A stretch of DNA of 64,000 nucleotides from Billgrantia ethanolica (GCF_021404305.1 NZ_JABFTX010000002.1:744001-808000), one strand, 5' to 3'. Counted from the stretch's first letter, positions 8,628-17,647 are shown. Program-made: numbers and translations. The notes: generated from the letters alone by a model not told the origin.

Positions 8628-9766
8628 GCAAGGTACTCGAAGGCATTACCGTCATCGAACAGGGCACCTTCATCACCGGACCCGCCGCCGGCATGCTGCT
8701 GGGCGACCTGGGCGCCAACGTGATCAAGGTCGAAATGCCCGGCAAGGGCGACCCCTTCCGCGCTTTCAAGGGCGGGCTCTACAGCCCCCACTATCAGACC
8801 TACAACCGCAACAAGCGCAGCATCGCCCTCAACACCAAGGAGCCGGAGGATCTCGCCACCTTCGATGCGCTGATCCGCGATGCCGACGTCTACATACAGA
8901 ACTTCCGCCCCGGTACCGCCGAGCGGCTGGGGGCGGGTGAAGAGCGCCTGCGCGAGCTCAACCCGCGGCTGATCTACTGCGCCATCAGCGGTTTCGGCAA
9001 CGACGGCCCCTACGCCGGGCGCCCCAGCTACGACACCGTGGCCCAGGCCGCCAGTGGTTTTCTCAAGCTGCTGGTGAATCCCGAGAATCCACGGGTGGTG
9101 GGGCCGGCCATGGCCGATGCGCTGTCGGGCTTCTACGCCGCCTACGGTATTCTCGGCGCACTGGTGGAGCGTGGCCGTACCGGCCAAGGGCGGCGGGTCG
9201 ACGTCTCCATGCTGGAGGCGATGTGTCACTTCAACCTCGACGCCTTCACCCACTATCTCTCCGAGAACGAGATCATGGGGCCCTACAGCCGGCCTCAGGT
9301 GTCGCAGTCGTACGTGATGCAGTGCGCCGACGGCAAGTGGGTGGCGCTGCACATGTCCTCTCCGGAGAAGTTCTGGCAGGGGCTGGCCAACGCCATGGAG
9401 TACCCCGAACTGCTGCAGGACGAACGCTTCGCTACCCGTGAGGGGCGCATCGACAACCAGGAGCAGATGATCGAGGTGCTCAAGGGTGTCTTCAAGCGCC
9501 GAGCGCGTGACGAATGGTGCCGCCGTCTGGAAGCCGAGGACGTGCCCCACGCCCCCATGTACGACACCGACGAGGTGCTCGAGGATCCTCAGGTCAAGCA
9601 TCTGCAGCTGGAAGTGAGCACCGAGCACCCCACGGTGGGCACCTTTCGCACCCTGCGTTCGCCGGTCTCCTATGACGGCGTGAAGCCATTGGAGGTGACG
9701 GCGCCGCCGGTACTGGACGAACACCGTGACGAAATTCTGGCAGAAGTGAAGCGCCGCCAACGTTGA
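8624..9766 (+). CDS. CaiB/BaiF (class III) CoA-transferase
   Basis: Transfers CoA between carboxylic acids. The 380-residue product has the family N-terminus (LEGITVIEQGTFITGPAAGMLLGDLGANVIKVE in pattern), the NRNKRSIALN segment and the catalytic aspartate D165 in GPAMADALSGF, matching D169 of formyl-CoA transferase. It is translationally coupled to the lyase-like gene before it. About 90 bp separate it from the dioxygenase gene. In the proposed pathway it would activate the acid that the lyase then cleaves; donor and acceptor are unknown. Confidence 0.9.
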   Translation: MSKVLEGITVIEQGTFITGPAAGMLLGDLGANVIKVEMPGKGDPFRAFKGGLYSPHYQTYNRNKRSIALNTKEPEDLATFDALIRDADVYIQNFRPGTAERLGAGEERLRELNPRLIYCAISGFGNDGPYAGRPSYDTVAQAASGFLKLLVNPENPRVVGPAMADALSGFYAAYGILGALVERGRTGQGRRVDVSMLEAMCHFNLDAFTHYLSENEIMGPYSRPQVSQSYVMQCADGKWVALHMSSPEKFWQGLANAMEYPELLQDERFATREGRIDNQEQMIEVLKGVFKRRARDEWCRRLEAEDVPHAPMYDTDEVLEDPQVKHLQLEVSTEHPTVGTFRTLRSPVSYDGVKPLEVTAPPVLDEHRDEILAEVKRRQR

Positions 9767-9856
9767 AGCCAGCGCGCGCCGCAGTGGCACCATGACACAA
9801 CGACAATCATCAGGCCGGGAGGGCGCTGCCAGCCCAGGCCGAACAGGAGCCCAGTC

Positions 9857-10798
9857 ATGTTCGAATTGCCCAACGAAGACGAGATCGTTCCACACGGCAT
9901 TCCGCAGACCCCGGACGACATCACCGAGATCGTGCTCAAGGCGATGAGCCATACCAAGGACGACCGGCTGCGCGAGATACTCACCGCGCTGGTGAAGCAT
10001 CTGCACGCCTTCGGCCGCGAGGTGAAGCTGAACGAAGAGGAGTTCATGGCCGCGATCAACGCCGTGACCCGGCTCGGCCACCTCACCCGCGATCGCCACA
10101 ACGAGACCATGGTGATGTCCGACGCCCTGGGCTTCTCCACCCTGGTGATGATCCTCAATCAGGCGCGCACGCCGGAGCAGATCTCGCCGGCCCTGCTGGG
10201 GCCCTTCTACAGCCGCAAGGATCCGGAGTACCCGCTCGGCTTCAACATCTCCCGCGATACGCCGAAGGAGAGCGACATTCCGCTGTTCGTCTCCGGCCGG
10301 GTGATGAGCCGCGACGGCACGCCGCTGCCAGGCGCATTGGTGGAGGTGTGGCACGCCTCGCCGGAGGGGCTCTACGAGAACCAGGACGACAGCCAGCCGC
10401 ACCTCAACCTGCGCGGCAAGTTCCGGACCGACGCCGATGGGAGCTACCACTTCCGCACCATTCGCCCGGCCAGCTACCCGATTCCCACCCACGGCATCGT
10501 CGGCGAAATGCTCGAGGCCCAGAGCCGGCACCCGTTCCGCGCCGCGCATCTGCACTTCACCGTTTCCGCCGAGGGCCACCAGACGTTGGTGACGCAGATC
10601 TTCCCCGAGGACGATCCCTTCCTCGAATCGGACTGCGTGTTCGGCGTCACCAGTGCCGACCTGGCCATGGCGTTCCCCATCCACGACGACGGCCGGGCGC
10701 CCGACCCCGACGTGCGCGGCCGCTACTGCACGCTGGAAGTGGACTTCGATCTGTCCCCCGGCGTTTCACGCCTGCCGGCATCGCCCATCGATTCGTGA
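9857..10798 (+). CDS. Intradiol ring-cleavage dioxygenase (hydroxyquinol 1,2-dioxygenase-like)
   Basis: Non-haem Fe(III) dioxygenase that opens an aromatic ring between two hydroxyl groups. All four iron ligands are present with canonical spacing: Y173 (GLYENQ), Y207 (ASYPIPTHG), H231 and H233 (AAHLHF). The N-terminal helical dimerisation domain (KDDRLREILTALVKHLHAFGREV, LSDTLG-like MSDALGFSTLV) most resembles hydroxyquinol and catechol 1,2-dioxygenases rather than the protocatechuate type. Length is 313 residues. No maleylacetate reductase or muconate cycloisomerase is encoded nearby, so neither classical pathway is complete here. The start is an ATG with a GGAG near 9847. Confidence 0.86.
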   Translation: MFELPNEDEIVPHGIPQTPDDITEIVLKAMSHTKDDRLREILTALVKHLHAFGREVKLNEEEFMAAINAVTRLGHLTRDRHNETMVMSDALGFSTLVMILNQARTPEQISPALLGPFYSRKDPEYPLGFNISRDTPKESDIPLFVSGRVMSRDGTPLPGALVEVWHASPEGLYENQDDSQPHLNLRGKFRTDADGSYHFRTIRPASYPIPTHGIVGEMLEAQSRHPFRAAHLHFTVSAEGHQTLVTQIFPEDDPFLESDCVFGVTSADLAMAFPIHDDGRAPDPDVRGRYCTLEVDFDLSPGVSRLPASPIDS

Positions 10799-10892
10799 CG
10801 CCCACATGCTGAAGCGCCGTTGCAGTAAACAGTCGCCATAACCGGTTTCCATATCTGGTTTCCATAACAACAAGCCAATACGAGACGCCAAC

Positions 10893-12014
10893 ATGACACA
10901 TCCAAAGCACAACACCATCAAGTCATCGACTGTCTTTCCCCTCAAGGCCCTCACTGTCGCGACGCTGGCCGCCGCACTGTTTCCCGCCAGCGCTTCCGCG
11001 GTGGAAACGATCAATCTGACCGTCGGCTCCAGCCACCCCACGACCATCCCCTGGGTGGGCATGATTCCCCAGGTCTTCATCCCCAAGGTCAACGAGATCC
11101 TGGCGGAAGAGGGCGAATACGAGGTGCGCTGGACGGAAGCCTATGCCGGCCAGCTCTACGGCACCAACGCCACCCTCACCTCGATCCAGGACGGCATCGC
11201 CGACATCGGCTGGGTGTTCAGCTACCTGGAGCCCTCGCGCATGCCGCTGGCTCAGATCAGCGCCTATACGCCCTTCACCACCAGCGACCCCGAGCTGATG
11301 CTCGACGTGATGAACGACCTGGTGCGCTCGGTGCCGGAGTTCAGCGCAGAGTGGGAGGACCACGACCTGGTGTTCCTCGGCGCCACCGCCTCGGATACCT
11401 ACGACATCTACACCAACTTCCCGGTGGAGAACCTCGACGATCTGGATGGGGCGCGCATCTCCGCCCCCGGTGTGCTCGGCGTATGGCTCGAGCCGGTGGG
11501 GGCCGTGCCCGTCGACGGCACCCTGGCGAGCTATTACACCGACATCCAGACCGGTGTCTCTCAGGGCGTGGTGGGGCTCGCCACCGGCAACCTGCCGGCG
11601 CGCATCTACGAGGTGGCGCCCTACGTCACCCAGGTCAATCTGGGCGTGGTGTTCTCGGGCGGACTCGCCATCAACCAGTTCACCTGGGACGGCCTGCCCG
11701 AGCCGGTGCAGCAGGCGCTGATGGAGGCGGGCGAGACCTACACCCGCGCCCACGGCCGCGACCTGGCCGAACGCTACGAGAGTTCACTGGAGCGCATGGT
11801 CGAGCTGGGCGCCGACCAGAGCACGCCGGTGCAGGTTCAGGCGCTATCCGACGAGGAGCGCCAGCAGTGGATCGACGGCATGCCCGGCCTGGCGCAGCAG
11901 TGGGTCGAGCGCAACGAAGGCCGGGGCCTGCCGGCCCGGGAGCTCCTCAGTACCTACATGGATGCCATGCGCGAGCGCGGTCACGAGCCGGAACTGGCCT
12001 GGGACCGCAACTGA
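10893..12014 (+). CDS. TRAP transporter solute-binding protein (DctP type)
   Basis: Periplasmic binding protein of a tripartite ATP-independent transporter. The product (373 residues) has an N-terminal signal: basic residues, then the hydrophobic LTVATLAAALFPASASA before VETINLTVG. The DctP fold follows, with the region around LDDLDGARISAPG matching the conserved segment that carries the carboxylate-binding arginine. It precedes genes for both membrane subunits, completing the transporter. The ligand is probably an organic anion taken into the operon's pathway. The ribosome-binding site before 10893 is weak. A near-duplicate GGTTTCCATA occurs twice just upstream (10838-10864). Confidence 0.9.
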   Translation: MTHPKHNTIKSSTVFPLKALTVATLAAALFPASASAVETINLTVGSSHPTTIPWVGMIPQVFIPKVNEILAEEGEYEVRWTEAYAGQLYGTNATLTSIQDGIADIGWVFSYLEPSRMPLAQISAYTPFTTSDPELMLDVMNDLVRSVPEFSAEWEDHDLVFLGATASDTYDIYTNFPVENLDDLDGARISAPGVLGVWLEPVGAVPVDGTLASYYTDIQTGVSQGVVGLATGNLPARIYEVAPYVTQVNLGVVFSGGLAINQFTWDGLPEPVQQALMEAGETYTRAHGRDLAERYESSLERMVELGADQSTPVQVQALSDEERQQWIDGMPGLAQQWVERNEGRGLPARELLSTYMDAMRERGHEPELAWDRN

Positions 12015-12022
12015 TCGGCAAT

Positions 12023-12047
12023 GCCCGGCCGGCATCGTCGGCCGGGC
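12023..12047 (+). other. Hairpin between the TRAP binding-protein and small-permease genes
   Basis: A perfect 9-bp inverted repeat GCCCGGCCG/CGGCCGGGC with a 7-nt loop and no T-tract lies 9 bp past the binding-protein stop. Such hairpins can stabilise the upstream mRNA so that the binding protein is made in excess over its membrane partners. Confidence 0.6.
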
Positions 12048-12063
12048 CTGAGGAGTCGTGGCA

Positions 12064-12645
12064 ATGACCTTTTCCTTCAAGACGCTGGTGCTGGGGCGCC
12101 GGCTCGGCGGCGGCCGTCACAACAGCCTGTTCGGCTACCTGGTGGACGGCCTAAACGCGGTGGGTTCGCTGCTGATCTTCTCGATCATGGCGATGATCGT
12201 GGTGGACGTGCTGTCGCGCAATCTGCTCAACAAGCCCATTGCGGGAGTGGCGGAGCTGGTAGCGGCCTCCATCGTCATGATCGTGTTCCTGCAACTGCCC
12301 AGTACCCTGCGACACGGCCGCATGGCCCAGGCCGACATCTTCATTCAGGGTTTCACCGAGCGTCACCCGCGCCTCGGCCACGGTTTGCAGACCCTGTTCT
12401 ATCTGGCCGGTGCCTACATGCTGATGGTGATCTACCAGGGCACACTGCCGACCTTCCTGCGCGCCTGGGAACGCAACCAGTTCATGGGCGTGGAGGGGGT
12501 GTTCACCTTTCCCGTCTGGCCCATCCGCCTGGTGGTGATCGCCTGTGCGGCGATCACGCTGCTGCAGTATCTGCTGCTGGCGGCCCAGGCGCTGGTGTGG
12601 ACGGTCAAGGGTGGAGCGCCGCACGCCGAGGAGGATCGCCCATGA
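12064..12645 (+). CDS. TRAP transporter small permease (DctQ type)
   Basis: Inner-membrane protein of 193 residues with four predicted hydrophobic helices, the pattern of DctQ subunits (first helix around VGSLLIFSIMAMIVVDVLSR). It joins DctM to form the transport unit served by the binding protein encoded upstream. The start at 12064 is placed by AGGAG at 12051-12055; the GTG at 12058 is too close to that site. The stop overlaps the DctM start by four bases. Confidence 0.88.
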   Translation: MTFSFKTLVLGRRLGGGRHNSLFGYLVDGLNAVGSLLIFSIMAMIVVDVLSRNLLNKPIAGVAELVAASIVMIVFLQLPSTLRHGRMAQADIFIQGFTERHPRLGHGLQTLFYLAGAYMLMVIYQGTLPTFLRAWERNQFMGVEGVFTFPVWPIRLVVIACAAITLLQYLLLAAQALVWTVKGGAPHAEEDRP

Positions 12646-13982
12646 GCGGTATCGAAATCGGCATCGTGGCGGTGGTCATGATGCTGGCGCTGATCTACTT
12701 CGGCATGCATATCAGCATCGCCCTGATGCTGGTCTCCTTCCTGGCCATCTCGACCCTGCGCAATCCGGAGCTGGCTACGCGCATGGTGGCCGCGGCGGCC
12801 AACGACTCGCTCAGCAGCTACCTCTACGGTGTGGTACCGCTGTTCGTGCTGATGGGGTTGCTGGTGGTGATATCGGGGGTAGGGCGGGACACCTTCGACG
12901 TCTTTCAGTGGCTGACCCGCCGGATTCGCGGTGGGCTGGGGGTGGCCACCGTCGGTGCCAACGGCATCTTCGCCTCGATCACCGGCATCAGCGTGGCCTC
13001 GGCGGCGGTATTCACCAAGGTGGCGGTGCCGGAGATGCGCCGGCATGGCTATACGCCCAAGTTCTCGGTGGGCGTGGTGGCGGGCAGCTCGGTGCTGGGC
13101 ATGCTGATTCCCCCTTCGCTGCTGATGATCGTCTACGGTGTGCTGGCCGAGCAGTCGGTGGGGCGCATGTTCATCGCCGGCATCATTCCGGGCATCCTGC
13201 TGGCGGCGACCTTCTGCGTCACGATCCTGCTGCTCGCCTACCTGCGCCCCGGCTTCATGATGCAGGGAGCGGCTGGCATGGGCGGCGCTGCAGTGCCTGC
13301 GCCCACCGCGGGCGAAGCGGAATCGGGCATGGTGCTGGCGCTCAAGCTGGTGCCCATCCTGGCGCTGATGGCACTGGTGCTGGGTGGGCTCTACAGCGGT
13401 TTCTTCACGCCGACCGAGGCGGGCGGCGTGGGCGCCTGCGGCGCGCTGCTGCTGGCGCTGCTCAAGCGCCGCCTGAGCCCGGCCAAGTTCTACCAAGTGC
13501 TGGGCGAGACCGGGCACGTGGCGGTGTCGATCCTGTTCCTGATTCTCGCCGCCTCGCTCTACAGCCGCATGCTGGCGCTGACCGGGTTGCCGATGGCCAT
13601 CGCCCAGTGGGTCACGGCCATGGAGTTGACCGCCTACCACTTCCTGTTTCTCTACCTGCTGGTGGTGATCCTGATGGGCTGCATCATCGACTCGGTGTCG
13701 ATCATGCTGATCGTGTTGCCCATCGTGCTGCCCATCGCCCAGTTCTTCGGCATGGACCTGATCTGGTTCGGCGTCATCACCGTGGTGGCGGTGGAAATCG
13801 GCCTGATCACGCCGCCTTTCGGCATTTCGGTCTACACGGTGAAGGCGGCGCTGAACGACCGCAGCGTGCCGGTCAAGGAGATCTTCAAGGGCGTGGTGCC
13901 GTTCTTCGTCGCGATGCTGGTGGTGCTGTTCATCCTCACGCTGTTCCCCGTGCTTTCCACCCATCTGGCCTACCGCTACTGA
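12642..13982 (+). CDS. TRAP transporter large permease (DctM type)
   Basis: Main transport subunit, 446 residues with about 12 hydrophobic segments. Characteristic sequences include MLIPPSLLMIVYGVLAEQS, GFFTPTEAGGVGA and GLITPPFGISVY, typical of DctM proteins. The ATG at 12642 overlaps the small-permease stop (ATGA). The frame stays open far upstream because of high GC content, but everything before 12642 overlaps dctQ out of frame and is not real. A nitroreductase-family gene follows 32 bp later. Confidence 0.92.
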   Translation: MSGIEIGIVAVVMMLALIYFGMHISIALMLVSFLAISTLRNPELATRMVAAAANDSLSSYLYGVVPLFVLMGLLVVISGVGRDTFDVFQWLTRRIRGGLGVATVGANGIFASITGISVASAAVFTKVAVPEMRRHGYTPKFSVGVVAGSSVLGMLIPPSLLMIVYGVLAEQSVGRMFIAGIIPGILLAATFCVTILLLAYLRPGFMMQGAAGMGGAAVPAPTAGEAESGMVLALKLVPILALMALVLGGLYSGFFTPTEAGGVGACGALLLALLKRRLSPAKFYQVLGETGHVAVSILFLILAASLYSRMLALTGLPMAIAQWVTAMELTAYHFLFLYLLVVILMGCIIDSVSIMLIVLPIVLPIAQFFGMDLIWFGVITVVAVEIGLITPPFGISVYTVKAALNDRSVPVKEIFKGVVPFFVAMLVVLFILTLFPVLSTHLAYRY

Positions 13983-14014
13983 ACCGTAAAGACCGACGAC
14001 AAGGGAGAGAATTC

Positions 14015-14614
14015 ATGACTTCAGGCGTCTTGAGCCAGCCGGTGCTGGACCAGCTGTTCCACGAGGCGAGAAGCCACGCCTACTGGCAGGACCGACCCGT
14101 GGACGACGCAACGCTGCGCGAGCTCTACGACCTCGTGAAGATGGCGCCCACCAGCGTCAACTGCAATCCGCTGCGCATCCTGTTCCTGCGCACCCGGCAG
14201 GCCAAGGAGAAGTTGATGCCCGCGCTGAAGGAGGGCAACCGGCGCAAGGTGGAGGAGGCACCGGTCACGGCCATTCTGGCCTACGACCGACGTTTCCACG
14301 ACCACCTGCCGGAGCTCTTTCCCCATGTGGATGCCAGGGCCTGGTTCGTCGGCGACGAGCCCTACCGCGAGGAGACCGCCTTTCGCAACGCCAGCTTGCA
14401 GGGCGGTTACTTCATTCTCGCCGCCCGCGCGCTGGGGCTAGATGTAGGGCCGCTATCCGGCTTCGACAACGACATGGTCGACGGGCGGTTCTTCGCCGAG
14501 CGTTACCCCAACTACCGCAGCAACTTCCTGTGCAATCTGGGCTACGGCGACCCGGCCATGCTGCATCCGCGGGGCCCGCGGCTCACCTTCGAGCAGGCCT
14601 GTCAGCTGCTGTAG
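14015..14614 (+). CDS. Nitroreductase-family protein, probable malonic semialdehyde reductase (RutE/HadB-like)
   Basis: FMN-dependent NAD(P)H oxidoreductase fold, 199 residues, close in style to RutE: LVKMAPTSVNCNPLRILF near the N-terminus and FRNASLQGGYFILAARALGLDVGPLSGFD in the middle of the protein. RutE-type enzymes reduce malonic semialdehyde to 3-hydroxypropionate. The start has GGGAGAG upstream. As the last gene of the TRAP/dioxygenase operon it may reduce an aldehyde or enone intermediate of that pathway; the exact substrate is an open question. A bidirectional terminator follows. Confidence 0.82.
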   Translation: MTSGVLSQPVLDQLFHEARSHAYWQDRPVDDATLRELYDLVKMAPTSVNCNPLRILFLRTRQAKEKLMPALKEGNRRKVEEAPVTAILAYDRRFHDHLPELFPHVDARAWFVGDEPYREETAFRNASLQGGYFILAARALGLDVGPLSGFDNDMVDGRFFAERYPNYRSNFLCNLGYGDPAMLHPRGPRLTFEQACQLL

Positions 14615-14636
14615 TTCCGGTTCGGCAGGGCATACG

Positions 14637-14664
14637 AAAACGGCCACCCGAAGGTGGCCGTTTT
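14637..14664. terminator. Bidirectional intrinsic terminator
   Basis: A 12-bp perfect stem AAAACGGCCACC/GGTGGCCGTTTT with loop CGAA lies between the convergent nitroreductase and zinc-ribbon genes. It offers a T-run on either strand. Confidence 0.85.
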
Positions 14665-14693
14665 CCGGAGTACTATGTCCGAAGCACTATGCA

Positions 14694-14951
14694 TCAGGCG
14701 CTTGCTCGCTCTCCCGGCTGGGCCAGTACGGCCTTGAGGTGGGCGAGGTCACGCGAGACGTCGGTTTCGACGAACTCCGCCAGCAGGCGTTCGGCTTCCT
14801 GCTGTGCGGCGACGCGCACGTACTCCTCGTATGTCGCAATGGCCGTCTGGCAATAGCGGCACTGAAGCACGTCCGTTGGCTTCGGGTTGCCGTTCCAGAA
14901 ATTGCTGCCGCTGCATTCGGGACACACCACTTTCCTTGAACGCTGAAACAT
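14694..14951 (-). CDS. Small zinc-ribbon protein of unknown function
   Basis: An 85-residue cytoplasmic protein not recognised as a named family. Near the N-terminus it has CPEC and, about 20 residues later, CRYC, which form a plausible four-cysteine zinc ribbon. The rest is a charged, probably helical tail (EEYVRVAAQQEAERLLAEFVE). The start at 14951 has a strong AGGAGG five to six bases upstream; the longer frame reaching 15020 lacks one. It is convergent with the TRAP operon. A Crp/Fnr-family gene begins 228 bp away on the other strand, so the two are divergent and may be co-regulated. Confidence 0.7.
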   Translation of the reverse strand: MFQRSRKVVCPECSGSNFWNGNPKPTDVLQCRYCQTAIATYEEYVRVAAQQEAERLLAEFVETDVSRDLAHLKAVLAQPGERASA

Positions 14952-15179
14952 TCTGGCCTCCTGCCTGATGCTCATGCAGTGAAATGGTCTCCTCAACACA
15001 CCCTGTACAAGATGCCACATCCGTTCCTGGCTGTGCCAATTTAATTGTTAAGAATAGTTGCCTTGCTCGCAGCGCAACGACAGCTACTGGCAAGAAACGA
15101 AGCCACGTTTTTTCGCCGGTAGCGAAGAAAAGTCCTACGGTGAGGGCCACGGAAGACATTTTCCAGATGGAGGGGCAGT

Positions 15180-15923
15180 ATGCCGGAACCGCCGCCAACG
15201 CCCAATGCTCGAATGATTTGCAAGCTGGACAGCATCTTCCCGCTGTCCGAGGAAGAGAGGCAGGTGCTCGAGCACTTGCCGGTCTTGGTCAAGCGCCTCA
15301 AGGCCGACCAGGAGATCGTCAGCCTTGGCGAACGTCCCCAGCAGTGCTGCCTGGTACTGGAGGGGCTCACCTGCGTCTACAAGCTGAGCTATGCGGGCAG
15401 GCGACAAATCATGGCCTTGCACGTTCCGGGTGACATGCCGGACCTTCATAGCCTCCACCTGGCGGTCATGGATATCAGCATCGCATCGGTCAGCTCCTGT
15501 ACGGTCGGCTTCATCCAGCACGAAGATCTGCGCCGCGTATGCGAGCGTTTCCCAAGGCTGACTGCTGCCTTCTGGCGTGAGACTCTGGTCGACGCTTCCA
15601 TCTACCGTGAGTGGCTGCTCAATGTCGGACAGCGAGATGCCTACACGCGCTTGGCCCACTTGATGTGCGAGCTATATACGAGACTGAGTGCAGTGGGGCT
15701 GACCGATGAGCGTACCTTCGAATTGCCGATCACGCAGGATGAGCTGGCCGACACCCTCGGCATCAGTGCCGTCCACGTCAGCCGCACATTACAGGCGCTG
15801 CGTGGCGACGGGCTGATTGAAACCGCAAGGAAACGAGTGACCGTGCCGAGCTGGAGCAAGTTGCAGGAGGCTGGGGAATTCGATCCGCTCTATCTTCACC
15901 TGCAGGGGCGACACGCGGCTTGA
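15180..15923 (+). CDS. Crp/Fnr-family transcription regulator without an iron-sulfur motif
   Basis: Product of 247 residues with an N-terminal cyclic-nucleotide-type sensor domain and a C-terminal helix-turn-helix (ITQDELADTLGISAVHVSRTLQALRGDGLI). Unlike the fnr product at 6021, it lacks the N-terminal C-x2-C-x5-C cluster, so it is not an oxygen sensor of the Fnr type. The effector is unknown. GGAGGGG lies just before the start. It sits between the zinc-ribbon gene (divergent) and tRNA-Arg. Confidence 0.85.
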   Translation: MPEPPPTPNARMICKLDSIFPLSEEERQVLEHLPVLVKRLKADQEIVSLGERPQQCCLVLEGLTCVYKLSYAGRRQIMALHVPGDMPDLHSLHLAVMDISIASVSSCTVGFIQHEDLRRVCERFPRLTAAFWRETLVDASIYREWLLNVGQRDAYTRLAHLMCELYTRLSAVGLTDERTFELPITQDELADTLGISAVHVSRTLQALRGDGLIETARKRVTVPSWSKLQEAGEFDPLYLHLQGRHAA

Positions 15924-15942
15924 GCGTAAGGCTTGGAGAGAA

Positions 15943-16019
15943 TGGCGCCCCCATCAGGATTCGAACCTGAGACCTTCCCCTTAGGAGGGGGACGCTCTAT
16001 CCAGCTGAGCTATGGGGGC
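15943..16019 (-). tRNA. tRNA-Arg (anticodon CCU)
   Basis: On the minus strand the full cloverleaf can be drawn in 77 nt. It has acceptor GCCCCCA/TGGGGGC, D stem GCTC/GAGC, anticodon stem TCCCC/GGGGA with loop CTCCTAA (anticodon CCT), and T stem TCAGG/CCTGA with loop TTCGAAT. A G discriminator precedes a genome-encoded CCA. It reads AGG codons. No repeat of its 3' end was noticed nearby, so there is no sign of an integrated element. Confidence 0.97.
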
Positions 16020-16138
16020 AGCACGGCTGCGCATTATAAGGGCTTGAGTGAGCAAGTTAAACCGCCCGCTTGGGTGCGGTTGCCAAGAATGGCCCCGAGC
16101 CGCCATTATCGAGCGACATTGGGTGGCAGGGAAAGCGG

Positions 16139-17647
16139 ATGGATATCGAAGAGTATCGGCGCCACGATGGCATGGGGCTGGCCGAGTTGATCCTGCGTGG
16201 TGAAGTGAGCCGAGGCGAGGTGTTCGATGCGGCTTGTACCGCCATCGAGCGCGACAATCCGCATCTGCGGGCGCTGGTGCGGACACGCTTCGAACGCGCC
16301 AGGTGCGAGGCGGACAGCGTCGATCCCGAAGCTCCGCTGGCGGGCGTGCCGACCCTGACCAAGGATCTGCTGATGGCGCTGGAGGGCGAGCCGCTGGCCT
16401 TCGGCAGCGCGGCCCTGGCCGAGTGGAAGGCGCCGGTGGAGTCGACCCTGGTCGCCCGCGTGCGGGCAGCGGGTCTGGCCATCCTGGGGCAGACCGCCAC
16501 CCCCGAGCTGGGGTTGATGGGCATCACCGAGCCGCGTGCCTTTCCTCATCCTGTCAATCCGTGGAATCCTCAGCACTCCCCTGGCGGCTCCAGCGGCGGG
16601 GCGGCGGCGGCGGTGGCCGGCGGGCTGGTACCGCTGGCGATGGCCGGTGATGGCGGCGGCTCGATCCGTATTCCCGCGGCCTACTGCGGGCTGTTCGGTC
16701 TCAAGCCCTCGCGCGGCCGCGTGCCGCAGGGGCCACTGCATGGTGAGGTGTGGCGGGGTGCGGTGGTAGAGCACGCCGTGACCCGCTCGGTGCGCGACAG
16801 TGCTGCGTTGCTCGAGACGATCAACGGCATGGACGAGGGCGGCCCCTACCCGGTGACGCACGAACGGGGCTTTCTGGCCGCGCTGGAGCGTGCTCCCGAG
16901 CCGCTGCGCATTGCTGTCTCGCTGGGTGAGCCGCTGAGCAAGCCGCTGGGCACCCGGCTCGATCCCGAGGTGCGCCTGGCGGTGGAAGGGGCGGCACGAA
17001 CGCTGGAGGGGCTCGGCCATCACGTGGAGTGGGCCGATCCTCCCGTCGACGGCGAGCGCCTGGCCAACGCCTACCTGACGCTCTATCTAGGGCATGTTAC
17101 CGCCGACCTGGCCTGGATCTCCCGCGAAACCGGCGTGTCCGTGTCACGCCTGGAGATCGAGCCCTCGACCCGAGCCATCGCTCGCCTGGGGCAGCACCTG
17201 CCGGTACGTGACTACGAATTGGCCAAGCGCGACTGGAACGCGGCGGCGCGGGCCATGGGGGCGTTCCACCGCCGCTTTGATGTGCTGCTGATGCCCGTCA
17301 CGGCGGCACCGGCACCGCGCCTGGGCGAACTCTACCCACCGGCATGGCAGCAGCGTTTGATGGCACTGCTGGCCATTCCCGGCCTCCCCAAGCTGGCGCT
17401 CAAGGCGGGCATGCTGGGTCAGCTGGCGCGGGATGCACTGTCCCGCACGCCCTATACCCAATTGGCCAACCTCACCGGACAGCCGGCCATGTCGCTGCCG
17501 CTGCACGTCACCCCGCAGGGTCTGCCGGTCGGCGTCCAGGTGGTGGGCCCCATGGGCGACGAGCGTCGCCTGCTGGCGCTGGCGGCCCAGCTCGAGGCCG
17601 AGGTGCAGTGGCAGCGGCATCTGCCCAGGGTGGCGCAAGGCGGGTAG
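16139..17647 (+). CDS. Amidase-signature family amidase
   Basis: Hydrolase of 502 residues with the Ser-cisSer-Lys triad of the amidase signature family: K75 in TLTKDLL, S151 in GGSSGG and S175 in DGGGSIRIPA, the last two 24 residues apart as in characterised members. The family hydrolyses carboxamides from small aliphatic or aromatic amides to peptide amides, and the substrate here cannot be named. It is not GatA by context, since no gatB/gatC lies nearby. The start at 16139 follows AGGGA; an upstream in-frame ATG at 16070 lies close to the tRNA and is less likely. Confidence 0.88.
   Translation: MDIEEYRRHDGMGLAELILRGEVSRGEVFDAACTAIERDNPHLRALVRTRFERARCEADSVDPEAPLAGVPTLTKDLLMALEGEPLAFGSAALAEWKAPVESTLVARVRAAGLAILGQTATPELGLMGITEPRAFPHPVNPWNPQHSPGGSSGGAAAAVAGGLVPLAMAGDGGGSIRIPAAYCGLFGLKPSRGRVPQGPLHGEVWRGAVVEHAVTRSVRDSAALLETINGMDEGGPYPVTHERGFLAALERAPEPLRIAVSLGEPLSKPLGTRLDPEVRLAVEGAARTLEGLGHHVEWADPPVDGERLANAYLTLYLGHVTADLAWISRETGVSVSRLEIEPSTRAIARLGQHLPVRDYELAKRDWNAAARAMGAFHRRFDVLLMPVTAAPAPRLGELYPPAWQQRLMALLAIPGLPKLALKAGMLGQLARDALSRTPYTQLANLTGQPAMSLPLHVTPQGLPVGVQVVGPMGDERRLLALAAQLEAEVQWQRHLPRVAQGG

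Noticed and set aside
8555..10684. Minus-strand open frame of 709 codons opposite the CoA-transferase and dioxygenase
   Set aside because: It lies entirely antisense to two genes with clear catalytic residues, has no recognisable domain, and is rich in His, Gln and Arg as expected from the complement of high-GC codons.
10838..10864. Direct repeat GGTTTCCATA before the TRAP binding-protein gene
   Set aside because: Only two short copies, with no palindrome or promoter hexamer around them. Too little to call an operator.
12021..12641. Upstream in-frame extension of the DctM reading frame
   Set aside because: The 620 bp overlap dctQ in another frame and encode no membrane helices. The ATG at 12642 overlaps the dctQ stop in the usual coupled way.
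15943..16019. tRNA-Arg as an integration site for a mobile element
   Set aside because: No integrase gene and no duplicate of the tRNA 3' end were seen on either side.
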